A stretch of 64,000 nt of DNA from Rotaria sp. Silwood1. Lineage: Eukaryota; Rotifera; Eurotatoria; Philodinida; Philodinidae. The stretch's first letter is position 1, and the number at the start of each line of letters is the position of its first letter. The notes under the pieces were generated by a model. That model had not been told where the DNA came from, searched no databases, and was given only the letters and a program-made list of their open reading frames with translations. The position numbers and the translations under genes are program-made. This document shows, in pieces, positions 1 through 13,900 of the stretch. The stretch is from contig CAJNOP010000713.1 of NCBI GenBank assembly GCA_905250075.1, positions 13,660-77,659 on the forward strand, read 5' to 3'.

Positions 1-3000
1 AATTCTTTAGTTAAATAAGAATTATTTTTGAATAAAGTGAACAATAATAGACTGAGCTTGTATAAAATTCAGTTGTTTATGACTTTGAAACATACTGTCG
101 ATAAGTTCATCTTTATGAAGTCATGCTGATGAAATGATGATGAACGAAGCAAACGATTCCAATGAACAAAAGCAAATAGATGAGTTTGTGGTTGAGTTGA
201 TCATTGGTGAGTCAATAGTCTATGGCCGCATTTGCATGAGGCATAAAATCAATGTCCAATGAAAAATCCAGTGATGCATTTAAGATGACACTCTTTTTGA
301 AACGCTCACATTTGTAGTATATGAAGTATATATCGTTAGTAGAAATTACTTATGATGTTAAACTCTTCTGATAAAAAATAATCGTGCAAATGAATTAAAA
401 TCAAGAAGCTGGATGTGGGTGGGGTGGGAATGGGAGTGTGAGTGTGGGTGTGGCTGGGTAGGTATCGGTGTGGGTTGGGAGTGTGGGTATGGATGTAACA
501 AGAGTCACACCGACACCCACACCCTTACGAATTTAAGAAAGTACTATATTTTGTACTTTATTGAAAAAACCTCAGTACTTCGATGATACTGTGTAAAGTA
601 AGAAAGCGCTTTGGTTATTGGTTACGGTGTTACTTAGAAGTTGCTCGTATTACGTTTGTTTATTCATTCTAGCTGTAGATGAACCTAAGAAGCATTTTTT
701 CCTTTAGTTTTATCAAGCTCATGAATGAACTTTCCTTTTCCGTTTCCAATGTTTTTAATGAGAATCTGAAATAGAATGTACGGGTACACTGTGTTTATCA
801 AAACATCGTGTATTGTTTTGTAGAGCAAAGTGTACGACCAATACCAAACTCGTCTCTATCCACACAAAAAAACATTTTCATTATAAGAAAACTTTTATTT
901 CATTTTTCAGTTTAATAAGCAGACGAAGATTTGTAATACATAACAGGGTGTGGTGTGGGTGGAAAGAATCTCCTAATTAGGGAGTTATTAAACCTCAGAT
1001 AGAACACTCACGCCTCTCAATGTATGATTTTTGATGATATTTCTAGTAGAAAAAAATCTTTCAAGGTTAATAAATGATGTCATGAAGTTGACAGCGGCTA
1101 AGAACTTACAGGAGAAAATATTTAGTTAGCTGCTTGGATTTTGAGGAAATTTGGCGACTAGCCTTTAGTAATATCTCTCTATTTTTTGAACGCAAATAGT
1201 TATCAATCTCTACCTTGTGTGGATCGATAGAGGAGAAGCTGAGCTATCTGGCTATTATATTATAGTCGAAAAAGTGTTTTGTTTCCATGACAGATAAAGC
1301 TCATTTATAAAGCGCCGGATGTATCCAAGAAGAAAAGCGATTGCGATTTTTCATTGACTTTGCAAAAAAATAGAGTAATGTCGACTCTAGATAGTGCTAA
1401 AAAAACCAAATTATTTCTTCCTTGTTGTTTTAAAACTATTCAAAATATGCCCACGTTCACTTCATTCTGAAATGAACAATACCAGAAATGATTTCTCTAT
1501 GAAATACCGATATTTATTAAAACTTTTTGTGGTGAACTTTCCCAACGTTCGATTTGATTGCTCCAGATGCTAGTTAAGGGTAAGATAGATTAACTGTAGA
1601 TGTATTCGTGCTACTATCAATACCAACATACAGTATTTTTGAAATGTCAAAAATTTACCCTAAGTAGCAAAATTATCCAACTTTTGAAAAAACTTGAAAT
1701 AGTAGTCTTAGATCGCTTGGAAACTGAAAATAAACATCAGAGTTCGGCTCAGCATAATGAATAATCTCTATCTAAACTTCTATAAGAGGTTTTGCAAGTC
1801 AAATTTCTGAAATGAGGTTCTTACTCAAATTTGTCTCTTCTTTTGGTAACCATTGACTGTCATTGTTAGTTTTCTCTCGCTCACAGTTAAACTATCTATC
1901 ACATTAGTGCTTCTCACAAGATTACATTATTTCCGAGTATCTCAAAAGAATATGTGTTCTTATTCGTTGTTTCATCTTAAAACTTTCTCTTCGATACAAT
2001 CCTCCTCTATGTCTGGAAAAACTAATATTACATTGAAATAAGTTGTATCATAATTGGAATAGGATATTACATCTCTATGAGCAAGTTGAAATGTTGATGA
2101 TGAAAACGCATGTTGATAAGATGAAAAATAAAACATTTAATGATGCCAAATGAGAATGTGTTTGTTGACGAAATAGATAAGAATTTGTACTATAGGATGA
2201 ATAAGGTAGCGAATCAAGATAATAAGAATGAAAATGAAAATAAAACTTAATCTGTATTACATACTGTTAATAAATTATATTGATCATCGTACGTACATAT
2301 TTGAATAAAAAGAAGTGATTCATCACAATTTGTTTTTACTTATCTAAAAAAAGCACATGTGTTGTTCGTCATGAAACTATATCAAGTTTATATGATGATA
2401 AAATAGACAAGAGAGCGAGAAGATTTCTTTTTCTTCACATCATATAAACATCGTTCTCGAATAAATGAATCATTTTGATATTGAAAGAAAACTTGAAGTC
2501 TATACTATCATTGTGTATCCACTCTATTGCTACCCTAGTTGTGCTATTCAATGAAATAGACATGTAAGCACTATTTCAGTGTTGTCATTTGTCTCTTTTT
2601 CTTTTCTACATGTTTTCTGAACTAAGTATTGAACAAAAAAAAAACAAAATGCTTCACAAAAATTGCTACGAGCTGATATGGATATATATGTATATATGAG
2701 AATTTCGTACTGATATAGTATTTTGTCAGACAGAGTTGTTATTTTCTCATGATGGATGGTGAATAAAAAATGAATGTCTGTACTTTTTGACAATCAATTT
2801 TTTTCTTTTGAACCTGGAGACCTGATTTTGAAAAAGTTCACCTATTTCAAATAGTTTTCTGCGTAGATTCAGCTTGCAAAAGAAAATTAAAAAATAGAAC
2901 ATTTTAAGTGTTTTCAATTAAACTTTTTAGAATATTAGATTTCTCATTAGTAATTTTGATTTAAATGAGCTTCAAACTGCATGACAAAAAACAGCACACT

Positions 3001-3595
3001 ATAAGGTATTCAAAAACCTCTTTACTTTTGTTTTATTGACTTTATACTTATTTAAAGTCTAGTAAAGTTTTCAAAACAAAATTGTTTTGAAAGTTTCTCC
3101 ATTTCTCTGTGTTGTTTTCTATTCATTCATACCCACACCCATCCTGAACATTTTAAAATGATCTAGCTGAATATCTAACATGCTTGGATACGTGATGCTC
3201 TTGGAAGTATTGACTTCAGCGTCATCAGCAGTTTTCAAACATGTGCAAGTGCCTGCTCTTGATGTTCTTATTGACAAGGTCCATTGTAGAGACAAAAGTT
3301 TTTCTAAACTAGTCGCGATGATATCTTACTACATTATTACAGTTAAGTTTTTTCAATGATTTGATCAGTTTATCAAACAAGCTATTGAAACCCACCGATA
3401 TTAAATGGTTATTCTTAGCGCATTCTCGAATGAAACATGCTCAAGAGTGTAGATAATGACAAGCTAAATATATCAGAAGTATAGAACGAAAAATATTTTA
3501 TCTCTGTCGTATGTTGAAGAGCCATGATAAAACACTTATGAAAACATTAAATAGCCTTCAAATGCAAACACAACTTTAAAGACATATAGTGTTAA
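1..3595. other. Gene-free stretch upstream of the POT transporter
   Basis: No open reading frame here has domain-like content or coding character, and short frames such as 1853-2041 look like chance. The stretch holds a G-rich telomere-like tract (412-496) with a short C-rich counterpart (506-525), plus a second short GTGTGGTGTGGG patch near 948-960. At about 1400-1485 there is a partial copy of the right arm of the foldback at 60.9-61.4 kb, sharing TGCCCACG followed by CTGAAATG-ACAATA. I see nothing else definable. Confidence 0.6.
412..525. repeat. Telomere-like TGTGGG-rich tract with opposing CCCACAC end
   Basis: Positions 412-496 are almost free of C and contain four exact TGTGGG units among variants such as TGGGAG and GTGGGT. 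After about 10 bases the strand asymmetry flips to CACACCGACACCCACACCC (506-525). TGTGGG is the telomeric repeat reported for bdelloid rotifers. This is a short, degenerate, internal head-to-head arrangement rather than a chromosome end. It could also be plain low-complexity DNA. Confidence 0.5.
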
Positions 3596-5452
3596 ATGAG
3601 TGTAGCTGTAGAAATTCAATCGACCAGTGAGGATGGTGCTGAATTCGAGATTATCGAACCAACAGAGGAATTTAATGAAACCGAGCCGACAGCCGAAGAA
3701 CTATCAACATTGGAACATATTGCTGATCGAATACCATTAGCAGCCTGGCTAATTGTTATTTGTGAATTATGCGAACGTTTTGCTTTCTATGGTCTCTCAG
3801 GTCTCTTTCAAAATTACATTCAATTTCCGTTACCTACTGCAAATGATACACAACCAGGTGCTCTCGATCGTGGACAGCAGACGGCCACTGCTTTGACAAA
3901 TTTTTTTCGATTTTTTGCTTATGTCACGCCGATCCTTGGTGCCATTCTAGCCGATCAATTCTGGGGCAAATATAAGACTATTATTGTTTCATGTGTGGTC
4001 TACATGATTGGTCTTGTTATACTGCTTCTGACCAGTATACCACCAGCTATTGATAAAGGTGTTGCCTTTCCTGGCTTAATCGTAGCGATGGTCATTTTGG
4101 GCTTTGGTACCGGTGGTGTCAAGAGTAATGTAAGTCCATTAATGGCTGAACAATATTCTAGAGCAAAACCAATTGTCACAGGTATTTGAAAGGTCGTTTC
4201 AAGAAAAATATTCCTTTTCTTGTGTATTGGTAGTAATCAAAGGCAGAAGGAAAATTATTGATCCAAGCGTGTGAGTCGATTAAGTACGTATCAGTTTATT
4301 TCTTACACTGAATTGTTCATATTTTAGAACGATGCAATCGATGTTTAACTGGTTCTATTGGGCAATTAATATTGGTGCGTTATCATTGATTGCTACTACG
4401 AATATCGAAAAGTATCATTCATTTTGGCTTGCGTATCTTGTACCCACGGTCGCATTTATTGGTGCTATTGTCGTCTTAGTGATTGGTCGCAATCGTTATA
4501 TTCAAAAACCTCCATCTGGTTCATTGATCATTCGCGCTGTTCAAGTGACAGTGACCGCCATTCGAGTGCGACGAAAACTCGGCAAACAACCCGATCGTCC
4601 AGATTTTTTGGATTATGCCAAAGACATACCGTCGACAAACGATAATATTGAAACAGAGATGGGGATAGAATTAAGCAACAATCAGTTTATTGATGAACTC
4701 AAAAAAGCAGTGCGTGCTTGTCGTGTTTTTGTTTTCTATCCATTCTATTGGATCTGCTACAATCAGTTTGGAACAAATTTAGTATCGCAAGCTGCCCAAA
4801 TGAATGTTGGTGAGTTCATGATTTGTTGCGAAATGCTCAAGAAAACAGAATGCTGTCTGATCTTTGATTTTCTTAAGGTCCTTTGCCCAATGATATTTTA
4901 CAAAATATCGATCCACTTGTTATTGTTATTTTCATTCCGATCTTCGACACATTGATTTATCCCGGTTTGCGACGATGTAAAATCACATTTGGGGCTATCC
5001 CACGTATTGCTGCTGGTTTCTTCTGTGTTTCCATTGGCATGGCATGGTCAGCGATCATTCAACATCTAATCTATATTACTGGTCCGAACTGCAACTATGT
5101 GCCCAAGCCTTGTAAAGAATGTCAACAATATAACAATATTACTGTAGCTTGGCAAATTCCAGCGTATTTTTTCATTGCCATTTCCGAAATTTTTGCTTCC
5201 GTTACTGGTCTCGAGTACGCCTTTACTCAAGCACCGCATTCGATGAAGTCTATCGTAATGTCACTTTTTCTATTTACATCGGCCTTCGGCAGTATCCTAA
5301 ATATTGCACTTGTACCAGTGTCAGACGATCCAAAACTACTGTGGATGTATGCAGCATTGGCAATTCAGGCATTCGTCTTCGGTGTTATATTTTACTTTGT
5401 TTTTCGAAATGATCATAAAGTACACGTAGAAGAAGAACCAGACACGAAATGA
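3596..5452 (+). CDS. Proton-coupled oligopeptide transporter, fungal PTR2-like (POT family)
   Basis: Four exons join in frame to 559 aa: 3596-4181, 4234-4270, 4328-4809 and 4878-5452. The introns are 52, 57 and 68 nt, all GT..AG. The protein has many membrane helices and POT/PTR2 hallmarks: ELCERFAFYGLSGLFQNYIQ near residue 60, FGTGGVKSNVSPLMAEQY near residue 180 and FNWFYWAINIGALS after the third exon begins. This wording is closer to fungal PTR2 than to animal SLC15, which carries a large extracellular loop not seen here. The family imports di- and tripeptides with protons across the plasma membrane. Exon 2 is only 37 nt, and it restores the KxxxIIDPSVTMQ region expected in PTR2. The start is the first ATG of the frame. 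An AATAAA lies at 5504. The fungal character suggests horizontal acquisition followed by intron gain, which is inference. Confidence 0.9.
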
Positions 5453-5669
5453 TTTATATTCGTCTTTTTCTTAGTATCTAGTTTTATAGTCTTGATGATC
5501 ATCAATAAATATTCATTCTAATAACGAACAGTCATTGCAATGAAACAGTTGTTGTAGCATGGGGCGAAAATAAGGACGTGAATTTGTGGACGAATCCGAA
5601 AGTGTTATTAGGGATGGTCCTTTTAATTTAATTTTATATGAACGTTTAAGTTCTCACTGAACACTTAAT

Positions 5670-6562
5670 ATTACATGGAGTACTACAAAAGTTTTTTCGC
5701 CCGGCTCTCTGAAAAGACTTGACCAAGAACTAACTATACCGCTATAATGCCCAGAGATATTTAGGATTATGTGCAAAATTTCAGACTTCTAAATCTTGTG
5801 CTTTGTTGTAGTCTATCATTTCTTTTGTACCAGTCAGACAGGTTACACGGTCGCGTTTTGTGTATCAATTTTCAATCCTTTAATAAGTTGTGTTAGAAAA
5901 ACAAACTACATCATAAGATGCAGCGTGCAAAGCTCCACAATTTACATCAGACCACTTTTTTTTATAGTTGCACGTTTTGCTTTCAAAACGAACAAAATTT
6001 TTACCAAACACATTCCGGCCGTACAACAACTATATTTTTTTACACAAAATTAGCTCTTTTTTTCTTATTTCATCTTTTTACCACCGAATATGTTTTCGTA
6101 AATAAAAACAAAATATGTCGCAAGGTGCAGCATGAAAAGCCGTACAATCTGTATAGGTAATAAAAACGTGAAACAAGAACAAAAAAATTTCTCGTTCGTG
6201 TTATTTTTTCGCAGCGTCGAAATTTGATCGCTCAAAACTTTGCCATTTTCAGAGCAAAATGTGCAATTATCAAAAAAGCAGTCTTATGTAAATCGTAGAG
6301 CTTTGCACGCTGCATCTTGGGATATCTTTTGTTTTTTTAATACAACTTATTAAAGGATTGAAATTGATACACAAAACGCGACCATGTAACCTGCCTGACT
6401 GATACAAAAGAAATGATAGACTACAACAAAGCACAAGACTTAGAAGTCTGAAATTTTGCACCAAATCCTAAATATCTCTGGGCATTATGGCGGTATAGTT
6501 AGTTCTTGGTCAAGTCCTTTAAGAGAGCCGGGCGAAAAAACTTTTGTAGTGCCCTATGTAAT
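5670..6562. repeat. Foldback element with ~280-bp inverted arms
   Basis: The left arm (5670-5950) and right arm (6283-6562) are inverted copies with scattered mismatches. They share the termini ATTACATRGRG..ACTACAAAAG and TTTTTTCGCCCGGCTCTCT. The spacer of about 330 bp is AT-rich and has no recognisable gene. The open frames at 5796-6053(+) and 6270-6464(-) are mirror images of each other caused by the arms. The length and structure fit a non-autonomous foldback DNA transposon. I could not settle a target-site duplication. Confidence 0.75.
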
Positions 6563-9500
6563 AAAAAAACTGACATAGTACTGGAGGAAACAGTCTACAT
6601 ATAAAGTGATATACGTTTTAAATACGATTGCCCTTTACAGTGAACATCAACGACTGTCGTGAATGACTATCGTATATAATCATAACTTAGGTGTGGGTTA
6701 CTATGCTCATCTTCATCAAATTGAAGATAACTTTAAAACTGCTACAAGCATTTCAACTAATCTCAGCAATATTCAGACCAGAGTAGTTCTCTGTGTTTTC
6801 TAGTTTTCTACAGCAAACGCCTCTCGCACAAAATAGACAATACAAATAATATAATTGGTGCATTTAGAGTTCAATGGTACCTACTGCTAGTGTTCTTTCT
6901 CATCGCATAAAATAATTACTTGAATTTAGGTCTCTCTCGGCTAGTGATCTTGATGATGAAGATTACGGCACCATTGTTGAGGTTCAATATTTACGATATA
7001 TGTGAAAAGATTTCAACGTATAACTTTTTAGTTTCTCAGATACTTTCGAGTACTTCCATATTCTTATACTTATATTACCAAATTCAAGGATCAACACAAT
7101 CGCAAAGATGATATAATAAAATAATGTTTCTTTGTATCTATATATGTCGACTGAAATTCCATGATTTTCAGCTTGTCATTCAGTCTATAAGAACCACTAA
7201 ACGAAGAGTATTTGAACACAAAATGAGAGAACTCTATCTAGTTGTTTCAGAAACCTATTAGAATGAGCTAAGCTACGTTTGAGCCGATTCGATAAAGATA
7301 CTAGAGCAGAAGTGAAATTTTAATTGAAAGTTGATCATGACTTGGATTTTATTAGATAAGATGGTTGAATTTTTCATCTTAAAATCTATCTCTAATTAAA
7401 ATTTCAAAATTCTCTCACATACCTTTGAGGAGATATCGTGAAAGTATTTCACATGACTCATTGACAAAAAATGTATGAAAATAATAAAAAGCTATTTGAC
7501 GTGATATTATTTGAAATCTGAAACTATCGATGGAGTAATTATATTGGAAATCCAGTGTGACTCTCTCGTGCAGAGACTCATAAGAGATTTATTATGATGC
7601 CATCAGATATAGATTTAATTTTGAGCAAAACGATGAAGGTGTTAAATTGAAAAGTGCAAAGATTCAGGTTATTTCGAATAAAAAAAAACTTACAATAGCA
7701 TGATCTATCACGAAAGGACTTTTGTGGAGCTTTTATCTTTTTTTTTTGCAGAACTATTTCTACCAAATATTTGTTCTGAAACTCTGCGACACGCGTCACA
7801 AATTGAAGAATGCTACAAAGAATATCATGAAAAAGCTGACCGATCAATGAATCTGTTGTTATAAAAAGTTTCCTAATGTTTTGTCTCAGTTGAATGATTC
7901 AGTAGACTTGAATCTTTTGAATCTGGCACCACCAAAACAACTTATCTGAAAAATAAAGTCGACAACTTTGGAGAGCTCAAAAGTCTTTATCTTTCAGTCT
8001 ATGAAGAAATCTTTCTAACACATAGGCAGTAAGAGAAAACTGCATCAAGATTTAGTGCTATTTTTGCTGGGACATCCTTTATTAATTTCTCTAGATATCA
8101 TAATTGATGTGAATCTGAATATGAAAAAAATAGTATTTGTATTCTTTCGAATATATTACTTACCTTTCATATCATGATTAATATGAAACTCGACACATGT
8201 TGTAGCTTAATAATCATAAGCAATGGGTTCCCAACGGGCATTCTTTTTCTGGAAAGATGCGACTTTTGTTAGAAGAATCCAACTGCATAATAAAGAATGT
8301 TTCAATAAAAGAAATATGTTTACGAATACAAAACTCCTATATTTTTACACAGAACCAACTTCAACACAGTGATAAGAATCATTTCTCTCGCGGAAATTGA
8401 AAATCAGAAAAAAAGGACTCAAAAGAGAAAACAGATTAATATCTTTTTTTGAAAAAAAAAAGTTATGAAAAAAAAAATCTTTCACTAAAAGAAGAGTGAT
8501 ATGTATAATGAAAAAGTTTAGTTTATTTTCTCGTTGTTGCTTATTTTGTATTTTCACCGTCGTTTTCGAGTAGTAATTCTGCTTTTCTTCACATGGATGC
8601 TCACGATCATATAGCTGATATACATTTGTTTTATGAGTAACTTATTGATCAATTAAAATTAGTCAAGATGCCAACACTTGAACCTCATTATCCATCTGAT
8701 GATTGTTATTTTGTTCCTGTATAACGGATAAAAGAGTGACTGTAGGAGAAAATATTTATCTTATTCACCAAAACACAAGAATTATTTGTTGTCGTTTATT
8801 GTTAAAATATATATTCATAGTGAAACAAGTATGAAATTTTCAGTAATGAGTAACCCTAGTCAAAAAAAGCTTCTGATAAAAATTTCAGCTCGATGCATCG
8901 AACTAGAACAAACTTCCGGCTTATTTATATTCAATTTATGGTATTCAGGAAAATTTCTATAATTTCGTTAATAACCACTTCTAGAAAGTATTGATAGCAA
9001 TACTTCACGAGATTAAATCTCACTTTTGTCTTTGGTTAGATCTTGAACTGAATGAGAGGAACTATGTCATCGAAAACGGTTCAGTTTTGACAATTAATCA
9101 GTAATTTTGCAATAAATTTCAGAATTCAATTTTTTCAATTAAAAATTATTTTCTGACAAAAAAGAAATAGTAAATAAGTTTAGGCATGAATTTTTTTTTC
9201 ATTTAAATTTTTTAAGACAATTTTTATTAACTAGATAAGTTTCCTCGATCTATATAGGTTATAAAATCTCATAAATAATGATTAATCAAGGCAGTTTTGA
9301 TCTTCTAATGAATGAATACAAATAAAATTGGATGACAAAAAGTTTAATCTTGTATATTCTTCAAATTGACAAGAAGCACTGCGTAAAAAAGAATCAAAAG
9401 AAACGAAAAAACGAACTTTTCTTTTTTTTCTTCTGTCTATAATAGTCATATATTTATCACAAATTACTTCAATAATTTTTTTTTTGCTCATGCTTTATTT

Positions 9501-10966
9501 CGTTCCTTGTCTTGGCAGAGAACATAAATGGAAAATACTTGTTGGAATTGATGAACACATTGTACTATTTCTAGAAAATAATCGTCCACTGTCAATTAAG
9601 AACTACCAAAATTTAGCATTTTTCTCAGTGTGAGAAAACTATATGCAATATTTTTTCTATTTTCACTTTAATAAATATCGTTATCATTGCTGTTTAGCCA
9701 TTTGCTTGGATTCTTTGTGTTGAAAACGATTGACGAAGTGGTACGTTTTTCGAAAGTAGTTTATTCTTGATACAACGAAGAAAATAGACTGTGAGACAAA
9801 TTCATAGTTCTTACTGTAATTAGCCTTGTTTCATTCTTTTTTTTGCTAAAAAATATCAAAAAGGGAAAAATCTTAATGACGTGATTATTCATAATAACGA
9901 TAGAAGGTGACACAAAGAAAAATTGGCAAAGTTCATTTTGTGATTAACAATTAAAAACATTTTTAATCAAATCAATGTTAGATAATATGGACTGTCCTAG
10001 ACGTTGTAAAAAGCCAAAATATTTCTCATTCTATCAACAATTCGTATGAGATCAATTTTGATTTGTTGTCAACGTATTTTCATCATCTTTTTCAGTTGAA
10101 GCCAAGTTCTCATCCTACGATTGTGTTACGGTTATATGAATTTCGGGTCACTCTTTAAATGATTTCATTGATATCCCTTCTTCCCCAAATAAATAATCTA
10201 GTTTATTTTAATTAGCTACCAGATATCGTAGTGCTGAGTAGGACGACATAATGCTCGACGAACTAAATATACTCATGAAAAACAACACCTACACCCTGAT
10301 GCCATCTTATTGAGTATTATAATGTCTTGCTCAGTACTACGATATCTATTAAATAATTAAAATAAACTAGATTACTTATGGAGGAAGAGAAAATCGATGA
10401 GATCATTGAAATATAAGCCGAAATTCCGTTCTCCCAGTATACAAACATACAGAACGCAAAAAAACTAATAATTCAATAAAATGACTCACTACAAGCAAAA
10501 CGATGAAATAAGGGAAAAAAAACGTGGTATATAGACTTGTTTTATCGACTATTTGCGTCAATCTAAAAAACCTAATTACCTGTTATTGTTGTTATTCATC
10601 ACGTTTGTATCCTTTTTTTGTGTTAGTCTATATTGACGTTATTTCATTAGATATGCAGATAGAAAAGTATTTGACCATTGAAGCAAACAAAAAAAAACAG
10701 AAACGAGAATGGTTTGTCAGTATAATATATACATATGTATGTATTTATATATATGGATACCGAAAATCATTGATGCAAATCTGCTACAATAAAAAAGAAC
10801 GAAAAAGAAAAAGGCATTCGTTATTCTTTTCATTGTTTATTTATATAAATACATCGATCGACAAACTTGAACAATATTCACTAAAATAGCCGACCATTTG
10901 GTGTAGCTATCATATTTAGTTCTATGACATTCAATAGTATCTCAATAAATATAGTGTCTCTTCTAG
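6563..10966. other. Gene-free AT-rich stretch before the TRPM2-like gene
   Basis: No conserved coding sequence was found on either strand. Short frames (7578-7847 minus, 9282-9491 minus, 10524-10889 plus) are lysine/phenylalanine-rich translations of AT-rich DNA with no domain. One palindromic element lies at 10150-10410. The last bases before 10967 read TCTCTTCTAG, a good splice acceptor directly before the ATG of the next gene. Confidence 0.5.
10150..10410. repeat. Palindromic element, ~90-bp arms
   Basis: The left arm (about 10154-10245) and right arm (about 10320-10408) pair as inverted repeats. The shared segments include AATCTAGTTTATTTTAATTA, CAGATATCGTAGT-CTGAG and TTTCATTGATATC/GATGAGATCATTGAAAT. 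The loop of about 75 bp contains a short ACACCTACACCC patch. It looks like a MITE or foldback relic. Confidence 0.65.
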
Positions 10967-13900
10967 ATGCTTGCGTCAACGACGCAAGATATCATGAATA
11001 ATGCCAATGATAATATTCAGAAAGAATTATCATCCCTTGAAATACCTCTTAATCCATTATCAACAGTAAATCCAAATGAGTTTTATAACATTATTGAACA
11101 ACAATATGGTGGGATTTGGGGAACATTTAAATTTGAAGATTCTCTTGGTGATTATTCTGGTGAGGTAAATTTTATTTATAGATTGAACATAAATATATAT
11201 ATATATGAAGTAAACATTTTCTTTTTGAAGTTTTTTTTCAAAAAAAAATATAGTTTACTTATTTATTTTATTGATAATTGATTTGATTTTTCTAGGGTCG
11301 ATCATTTCTTTATATTAATGGTAATATTGATTTAACTGTTCTAAGACAATTCATGGCCAATGAATGGAAATTAGAAGCACCAAATTTAGTTATATCTATT
11401 CTAAGTGCAATTTCTCGTTTTAAACTATTTAAAAATCTTCAAACGATTGAAGCATTAAAAACTGGCATAAGAAATGTAAGTGAATTATTTATATACGTAT
11501 ATATTTTATCTCTCAAGCAATTGACTGTCAAGAATAAATCTAAAAATTATTTTTGAAAAAAAATTAACAGCCATATTTTTTTTTACAATCTAACCTTAAA
11601 AATTTATAAGTATCACAAAAAGAAGTTTAAAAGTATTCTTCAGCTGATTACGTATTTTTTTTTTAAGTTTATGATACTTATAACTTGTTAAGGTAAGATC
11701 ATAGGAATATAAGATAGCCGATCATTTTTCAAGATTTTGTTCTTATAGTGCATCTATGAAATTTTTGTATGGTATGTATTTAGTAGAGAGTATCTTTGGC
11801 TATTCAAACTATTGTAGAAAATAAAAAACGAAAAATACGTTGGTATTCTAGTTTTTAATCTGTGTTGTAAAATGAACATTACAAAACTGTTTTATTAAAA
11901 AGTCATACGAATTGTTTGATGTTTTAGTTTTTTTCATTTTCAAATTTTTAACTTTATATTTAACTTCAAGTTAAAAGTTGTGTATCTGAAAAATTATTAC
12001 TTATAATTTATTGATATTAATTAGAGAGAGTTTTCGAGAATCTTTGTTTCACATATTACAAACGCAAAAAAATAATCTAACAGCATTATTATTCAATAAT
12101 GTTATATGAATAGATAACAGTTATGTTAAAGTTGAAAATATTAATTAATTTCTAAAGATGAAAAATAAAACCAGTCGCATTTTTATTAAGTCATTTCTTT
12201 GTCTATACTTGATAACGAACAACATCTAAATAAATGAAACCTAAAATTATTTCATAAAACATAAATCTGTTGTACAAGTTTTTTTTGTTTTTGAAAATAA
12301 TTGTATATATTTCGAAGAAAATACAATTTAAAATATTGATTTATTTAGACTGTAAATGCTACAGAAATATGGTTTATAACAAATGGTCTCGAGCTTGGTA
12401 TGCCACAATTAATTGGATCTGCTTTTCGAGATGAAATTGTATGAAAATTTTTTGGAAAATTTTAAAAAAATATTTTTTTTTTTGTTTTTGTTTTTTTTAT
12501 TATTTAAACATAGTCATTCAGACAAGCTGATGATGCATGGGCAATACAGATGGGTCGTGACCCAAAAAAACGTAAAAAATTAGTTTTAATTGGCATTGTT
12601 TGCGATGATGAAATTAAACGTTTGATTGATTTCAAACCAGCACAAGAAAAACCAAAAAAGGTTTAAGAAAATTTTATTTTATCGTTCTATTTTAATTTTC
12701 AATAGGATGTAAAAGTACCAACGCGTAAACGTGATCAAATATCATTAAATAGTGATCATACACATTTTATTATAATTCGTGAACAACCAATTGATTCTAA
12801 TTCAATAAATGATTCAGTAAAAAAAAATATTACCATTGATACTGGTGGAAAACAGTTAGAAAAAATAACTGATTCAGCTGACAGTGTTACAAATAAATTT
12901 CGTGATCGTTTTGAAAATTTTTTATATGAAGAAAAATCACAAGAACAAACCACATCTCCTGTTGAATCACCATCACCACCACCACCACCATCACCACCAG
13001 TAACAACTGGTAAAAATAAAGTTTATATAGAAAAAAAAAACAAATTCATTGATTTCATGCAGATGCTGCAGCAGTAACACCGGATAAATCTAAATCATGG
13101 GGTGACAATGGTTTTCCAATGGTATGTACATTAGCTCGTGGTACACCAGGAACTATTGAACGTGCATATCGAAAAATTCAAAATGAAATTCCTATCATAG
13201 CAGTTAAAGGAACTGGATCAGCTACTGATCTTATTGCATTTGCTTATGAAGAAATTTGTGCTAAGTAAAAAAACAACAAAAGATTGATTTCAGAAAAGAA
13301 AATTTTATTTTAAATCTTGTTTAGAATTGAACAAGAATATGAAGATAGTCAGTTCAAAGTTGAATTAGCTCGACGTCTACTCGATGATTATCCTTTATTA
13401 AGATATAATAATGTTAAACGAAATGAAATTCGTGATTGTATTATTTCAATTGTATCAATTGTTAAAAAAAATGAGCAAAAAAACAGAAAATTTTTAACAT
13501 TTATTGATATTAATAGTGCAACAGCATCATTAAATGATTTTCATAAATTTATTCTTTTAGCACTTTTACAATGTATGATACATATTACTTATTCTCTTTT
13601 ATTTTTATTTTTATTTTTAATTTAGCACAAAAACCAATAACTGGCGGTAAACTTCTTGCTCAATTAAAACGAAATCTTTTTTTAACACTTGATTGGAATA
13701 CGCCAGATTTAGCTTTATCAGAAATTTTTCAACGTGATGATAATATGAAATATACTATTCAACCAGAATTATTTGATAAAGCTATACTTGGAAAAAAACT
13801 TGAACCTTTTGTTGATTTATTTCTTGATCGAGATTTTATTTTACATCGATATTTAAAATCAGACAAATTAATTTATTTATTCAATAATGCAAAAGATAAA

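Noticed and set aside
5796-6464. Frames sharing NPLISC and RCSVQSSTIYIR on opposite strands
   Set aside because: The shared peptide comes from the inverted arms of the foldback, not from paired genes.
10524-10889. 121-aa plus-strand frame before the channel gene
   Set aside because: Lys/Tyr/Cys-rich translation of AT-rich DNA, with no family resemblance and no splice context.
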